A stretch of 8,735 nucleotides of DNA from Nocardioides sp. GTDB lineage: Bacteria > Actinomycetota > Actinomycetes > Propionibacteriales > Nocardioidaceae. The DNA lies in contig JARICB010000097.1 in NCBI GenBank assembly GCA_029264225.1, positions 1-8,735 on the forward strand. Reading direction: 5' to 3'. A program made the position numbers and the translations under genes. Position 1 is the stretch's first letter, and each line of letters starts with the position of its first letter. Shown piece after piece: positions 6,643-8,735 of this stretch. Below the pieces are notes generated by a model. That model was not told where the DNA came from. It did not search any database and saw only the letters and a program-made list of their open reading frames with translations.

Positions 6643-7526
6643 ACGTGCAGATTCGTCGGGTCGGACCGGAGGCTGCGGGTGAGGTTCTCGCCGTGATCCG
6701 CGCGGCCTTCGCGGCCCGTGTGCCCCTGGACCCGCCAGCCGATGCCCTCGCCGAGAACGAGGCCAGCGTGAGGGACGCACTTCGCCGCCACGGCGGACTG
6801 GTGGCGATGCTCGAGGATCGCGTCGTCGGCACGTTGTTGTTCGCCCCCACTCCCGAGACGATGATGCTGCGCCGGTTCGGCGTGCTGCCCGAGGCACAGG
6901 GCCACGGGATCGCTGCCGCGCTCGTCGCTGCCGCCGTGGACCACGCCCCGGGTCATTCGGCGCTGGCAGTCCTCGCGCGGGAGGAGTTGCCCCAGACAGT
7001 GGCGTTCTGGGAGCGACACGGCTTCGTCGTGCGTGAGCGGCGTTCGCCCTACCTCGAGCTGCGCCGTGACCTGCCCACGTCGTGGGAGGTCGTCGACGCC
7101 GACGCGATGCGGGCCCTCGGCGAACGACTCGGTCGAGCGCTGACAGCTGGTGACGTGGTCGTGCTTACCGGTGAGTTGGGGGCCGGCAAGACCACGCTTA
7201 CCCAAGGGCTGGGCAGGGGACTGGGAGTGCGTGGCGCCGTCACTTCGCCGACGTTCGTCATCGCTCGCGTCCACCCGTCGCTGGTGCAGGGGCCAGATCT
7301 GGTCCATGTCGACGCCTACCGGCTCGGCGGTATCGAGGAGTTGGACGACCTGGACCTCGACACCTCGCTGGAGGAGGCAGTCACCGTGGTGGAATGGGGT
7401 GCTGGCCTGGCCGACGTGCTGGCCGACTCCCGCTTGGAGGTCACGATCAGCCGGGCGCTGGCCGATGAATCCACCGACGCCGAACTCGATCCGCGGGTGG
7501 TTCATGCACGCCGCGTGGTCGCCTGA
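6639..7526 (+). CDS. tsaE: GNAT acetyltransferase-TsaE fusion protein (t6A ATPase)
   Basis: A 295-residue, two-domain protein. Residues 1 to about 144 are a GNAT N-acetyltransferase with the acetyl-CoA loop QGHGIA at 87-92, after strand MMLRRFGVLPE, and the closing AFWERHGFVVRERRSPYLEL. Residues about 147-295 are a full-length TsaE: Walker A GELGAGKTT (178-186, Lys184), TSPTF, HVDAYRL with Asp225, and VVEWG with Glu252. TsaE is the ATPase that drives the TsaB-TsaD cycle in t6A37 synthesis on tRNAs reading ANN codons. The start is GTG at 6639, overlapping the hydrolase stop by 4 bp, with GAGG 4 nt upstream. The domains join with almost no linker and no frameshift. An internal Met157 has no well-placed ribosome binding site, and starting there would remove the first strand of TsaE. 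The substrate of the GNAT half is unknown. TsaE identity is firm. Confidence 0.93.
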   Translation: MNVQIRRVGPEAAGEVLAVIRAAFAARVPLDPPADALAENEASVRDALRRHGGLVAMLEDRVVGTLLFAPTPETMMLRRFGVLPEAQGHGIAAALVAAAVDHAPGHSALAVLAREELPQTVAFWERHGFVVRERRSPYLELRRDLPTSWEVVDADAMRALGERLGRALTAGDVVVLTGELGAGKTTLTQGLGRGLGVRGAVTSPTFVIARVHPSLVQGPDLVHVDAYRLGGIEELDDLDLDTSLEEAVTVVEWGAGLADVLADSRLEVTISRALADESTDAELDPRVVHARRVVA

Positions 7527-7527
7527 G

Positions 7528-7533
7528 TAGCCT
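7528..7533 (+). promoter_or_regulatory. Candidate internal -10 element of tsaB (leaderless geometry)
   Basis: TAGCCT fits TANNNT and ends exactly 7 nt before the tsaB GTG, the same geometry as at glmS. The 14-bp gap (7527-7540) contains no Shine-Dalgarno, unlike most junctions in this operon. No convincing -35 box is visible. It could supply tsaB-rimI-tsaD independently of the upstream genes. Confidence 0.4.
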
Positions 7534-7540
7534 CACCACC

Positions 7541-8194
7541 GTGCTCCTCTCCTTCGACACCGCGACCCCACTGGTCAGCGTCGCGCTCCACGACGGCGAT
7601 GACGTCGTCGCCGAACGCGTCTCCGAGGCGGCGATGAAGCATGGCGAACACCTCGCCCCGCTGATCGCCGCAGTCATGAGTGACGTCGGCATCGTCCGGC
7701 AGGATCTGACCGCCATCGCCGTAGGTGTCGGTCCCGGTCCGTTCACCGGCTTGCGGGTAGGGCTGGTCACTGCCCGCACCCTGGGTTTCGTGCTCGAGAT
7801 CCCCGTCTACGGCGTGTGCTCCCTCGACGTGCTTGCCATCGAGGCAGTCGACACCGGAGCCGTCAGCGGCGACTTCCTGGTGGCCACCGACGCCCGACGC
7901 AAAGAGGTCTACCTCGCCTCCTACGACAACCAGGGAAGCCGTCTCGACGGACCTCTGGTGGCCAATCCGGCCGACGTGGCCAGCGACCTCCCGGTCGTCG
8001 GCGCCGGGCCGGTTCTCTACCCCGACCACTTCCCGCACGCGGCGGGGCCGGCCCAGCCCAGCGCCGGCTGGCTGGCCCGGGTGCTGGCTCAGGAACGAGC
8101 GGAACTGCTCGACCCTGACCCCCTCTACCTGCGTCGCCCCGATGCCGTGGCCAGTGCTCCTCGCACACCCGCCACCCCGGCACCGCGCCCATGA
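7541..8194 (+). CDS. tsaB: t6A synthesis protein TsaB
   Basis: TsaB is the inactive ASKHA-fold partner of TsaD; it forms the TsaB-TsaD heterodimer that, with TsaE, transfers threonylcarbamoyl to A37 of tRNA. The 217-residue protein starts MLLSFDTATPLVSVAL, the ASKHA phosphate-1 strand, and carries the family signature GPGPFTGLR (64-72) with VGLVTARTLGF after it. DPLYLRRPDA (193-202) is the usual C-terminal motif; an Ala/Pro/Thr-rich tail of about 15 residues follows and is probably disordered. The start is GTG at 7541, the only choice that preserves the first beta strand; it has no Shine-Dalgarno but a TAGCCT hexamer 7 nt upstream. The stop overlaps rimI by 4 bp (ATGA), so those two genes are translationally coupled. 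Confidence 0.95.
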   Translation: MLLSFDTATPLVSVALHDGDDVVAERVSEAAMKHGEHLAPLIAAVMSDVGIVRQDLTAIAVGVGPGPFTGLRVGLVTARTLGFVLEIPVYGVCSLDVLAIEAVDTGAVSGDFLVATDARRKEVYLASYDNQGSRLDGPLVANPADVASDLPVVGAGPVLYPDHFPHAAGPAQPSAGWLARVLAQERAELLDPDPLYLRRPDAVASAPRTPATPAPRP

Positions 8195-8667
8195 TTCGGT
8201 TGGCCCTCGCGGCAGACCTGCGGGCGGTGGCAACCCTGGAGCAGGAACTCTTCGGCGCGGACGCGTGGTCGCAGGAAGCGTTGCGCGGCGAACTCGATGG
8301 TCCCGGTCGGCGCTTCGTGGTGGCCCAGGACGGTGCCGAACTCGTCGGCTACGCCGTGTCGATGGCGCTTGGTGACGTGCTCGACCTGCAGCGCATCGCC
8401 GTACGACCCCGGCAGCAGCGCACCGGACTGGCCACGGCCTTGCTCAAGGATTTGTGGGGACACCCGGGTAGTGCGGATCGGATGCTGCTCGAGGTCAGTT
8501 CGGCCAACCGGGGCGCCGTCGCCTTCTACCTCGACGCCGGCTTCAGCCAGATCAGTGAGCGGCGCGGCTACTACCGCGACGGCTCCGACGCCCTCGTGCT
8601 GGCTCGCTCGTTGCGTGGCGAGGCCGATGCTTCGACGAGCAGCACTGCCCCATCGGAGAGGATGTAG
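8191..8667 (+). CDS. rimI: Ribosomal protein S18-alanine N-acetyltransferase RimI
   Basis: GNAT enzyme that in enterobacteria acetylates the N-terminal Ala of ribosomal protein S18; actinobacterial RimI enzymes may act on more protein N-termini. The 158-residue protein shows DLQRIAVRP, the acetyl-CoA loop QRTGLA (76-81) and LLEVSSANRGAVAFYLDAGF, where Glu101 and Tyr113 sit at the positions of the catalytic Glu103 and Tyr115 of the enterobacterial enzyme. ERRGYYRDGSDALVLARSL is the typical C-terminal signature. A polar tail of about 17 residues (Ala/Ser/Thr-rich) follows. ATG 8191 overlaps the tsaB stop by 4 bp. Its position between tsaB and tsaD is the classical actinobacterial and Firmicute order. 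Identity is supported by both motifs and context. Confidence 0.93.
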   Translation: MIRLALAADLRAVATLEQELFGADAWSQEALRGELDGPGRRFVVAQDGAELVGYAVSMALGDVLDLQRIAVRPRQQRTGLATALLKDLWGHPGSADRMLLEVSSANRGAVAFYLDAGFSQISERRGYYRDGSDALVLARSLRGEADASTSSTAPSERM

Positions 8668-8669
8668 TC

Positions 8670-8735
8670 ATGAGCGACGAACCCCTGGTGCTGGGCATCG
8701 AAACCTCGTGCGACGAGACGGGTGTCGGCATCGTG
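8670..8735 (+). CDS. tsaD: tRNA t6A37 threonylcarbamoyltransferase TsaD, N-terminal fragment
   Basis: Only 22 codons are visible before the right edge. They encode MSDEPLVLGIETSCDETGVG followed by Ile-Val, and the LGIETSCDETGVGIV stretch is the nearly invariant N-terminus of TsaD/Kae1. TsaD is the catalytic subunit that transfers the threonylcarbamoyl group from TC-AMP to A37 of tRNAs. The ATG at 8670 lies 2 bp after the rimI stop, with a strong GGAGAGG ribosome binding site (8655-8661) 8 nt upstream, inside the end of rimI. The metal-binding His residues and the rest of the ASKHA fold lie outside the window. Confidence 0.95.
   Translation, partial: MSDEPLVLGIETSCDETGVGIV

Noticed and set aside
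7107..7526. A separate tsaE gene starting at the internal ATG at 7107
   Set aside because: The nearest purine-rich stretch (GGGAGG, 7084-7089) is 17 nt away, the start would remove the first strand of the TsaE domain, and the frame is continuous with the GNAT domain and has a good start at 6639.
1..8735. Mobile elements, CRISPR arrays, tRNA genes or horizontally acquired islands
   Set aside because: No transposase or integrase motifs, no regularly spaced repeats, no tRNA-like cloverleaf was noticed, and base composition looks even throughout by eye; a computed GC and codon profile was not possible here.

Overview
The window is GC-rich, tightly packed chromosomal DNA with a strong GC bias at third codon positions. 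Gene content and order point to a high-GC actinobacterium. The sequence style resembles Nocardioides and other Propionibacteriales, but that rank is inference. I see no mobile elements, CRISPR array, rRNA, tRNA or phage genes, and no intergenic stretch longer than about 105 bp. Everything recognisable is core metabolism or translation, apart from a small LysM protein and a membrane-anchored hydrolase without a known role.

Layout. (1) Positions 1-335, minus strand: the N-terminal third of type I pantothenate kinase (coaA), running off the left edge. (2) A 65-bp divergent intergenic region. (3) 401-2613, plus strand: glmS (glucosamine-6-phosphate synthase) and acpS (holo-ACP synthase), separated by 2 bp. 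(4) A 104-bp gap holding a terminator- or operator-like inverted repeat and a candidate promoter. (5) 2718 to the right edge, plus strand: a closely packed run of a LysM-domain protein, nnr (bifunctional NAD(P)HX epimerase/dehydratase), alr (alanine racemase), an anchored alpha/beta hydrolase, a GNAT-TsaE fusion, tsaB, rimI and the first 22 codons of tsaD. Many junctions overlap by 1-4 bp or leave only 2-19 bp, so this run is probably one operon with internal promoters.

How the genes work together. CoaA commits pantothenate to CoA, and AcpS uses CoA to activate acyl carrier protein. GlmS supplies amino sugar and Alr supplies D-alanine for peptidoglycan, and the LysM protein fits a link to the cell wall. 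Nnr repairs damaged NAD(P)H. TsaE, TsaB and TsaD are the transfer machinery for the t6A37 tRNA modification, and RimI acetylates ribosomal protein S18. The region therefore couples wall precursors, cofactor supply and translation fidelity.

Most worth a second look: an in-frame fusion of a complete-looking GNAT acetyltransferase to TsaE; a perfect 7-bp inverted repeat that abuts the alr start codon and contains its Shine-Dalgarno sequence; and -10-like hexamers exactly 7 nt before the start codons of coaA, glmS and tsaB, none of which has a convincing Shine-Dalgarno, suggesting leaderless mRNAs. I found no clearly new multi-gene system.
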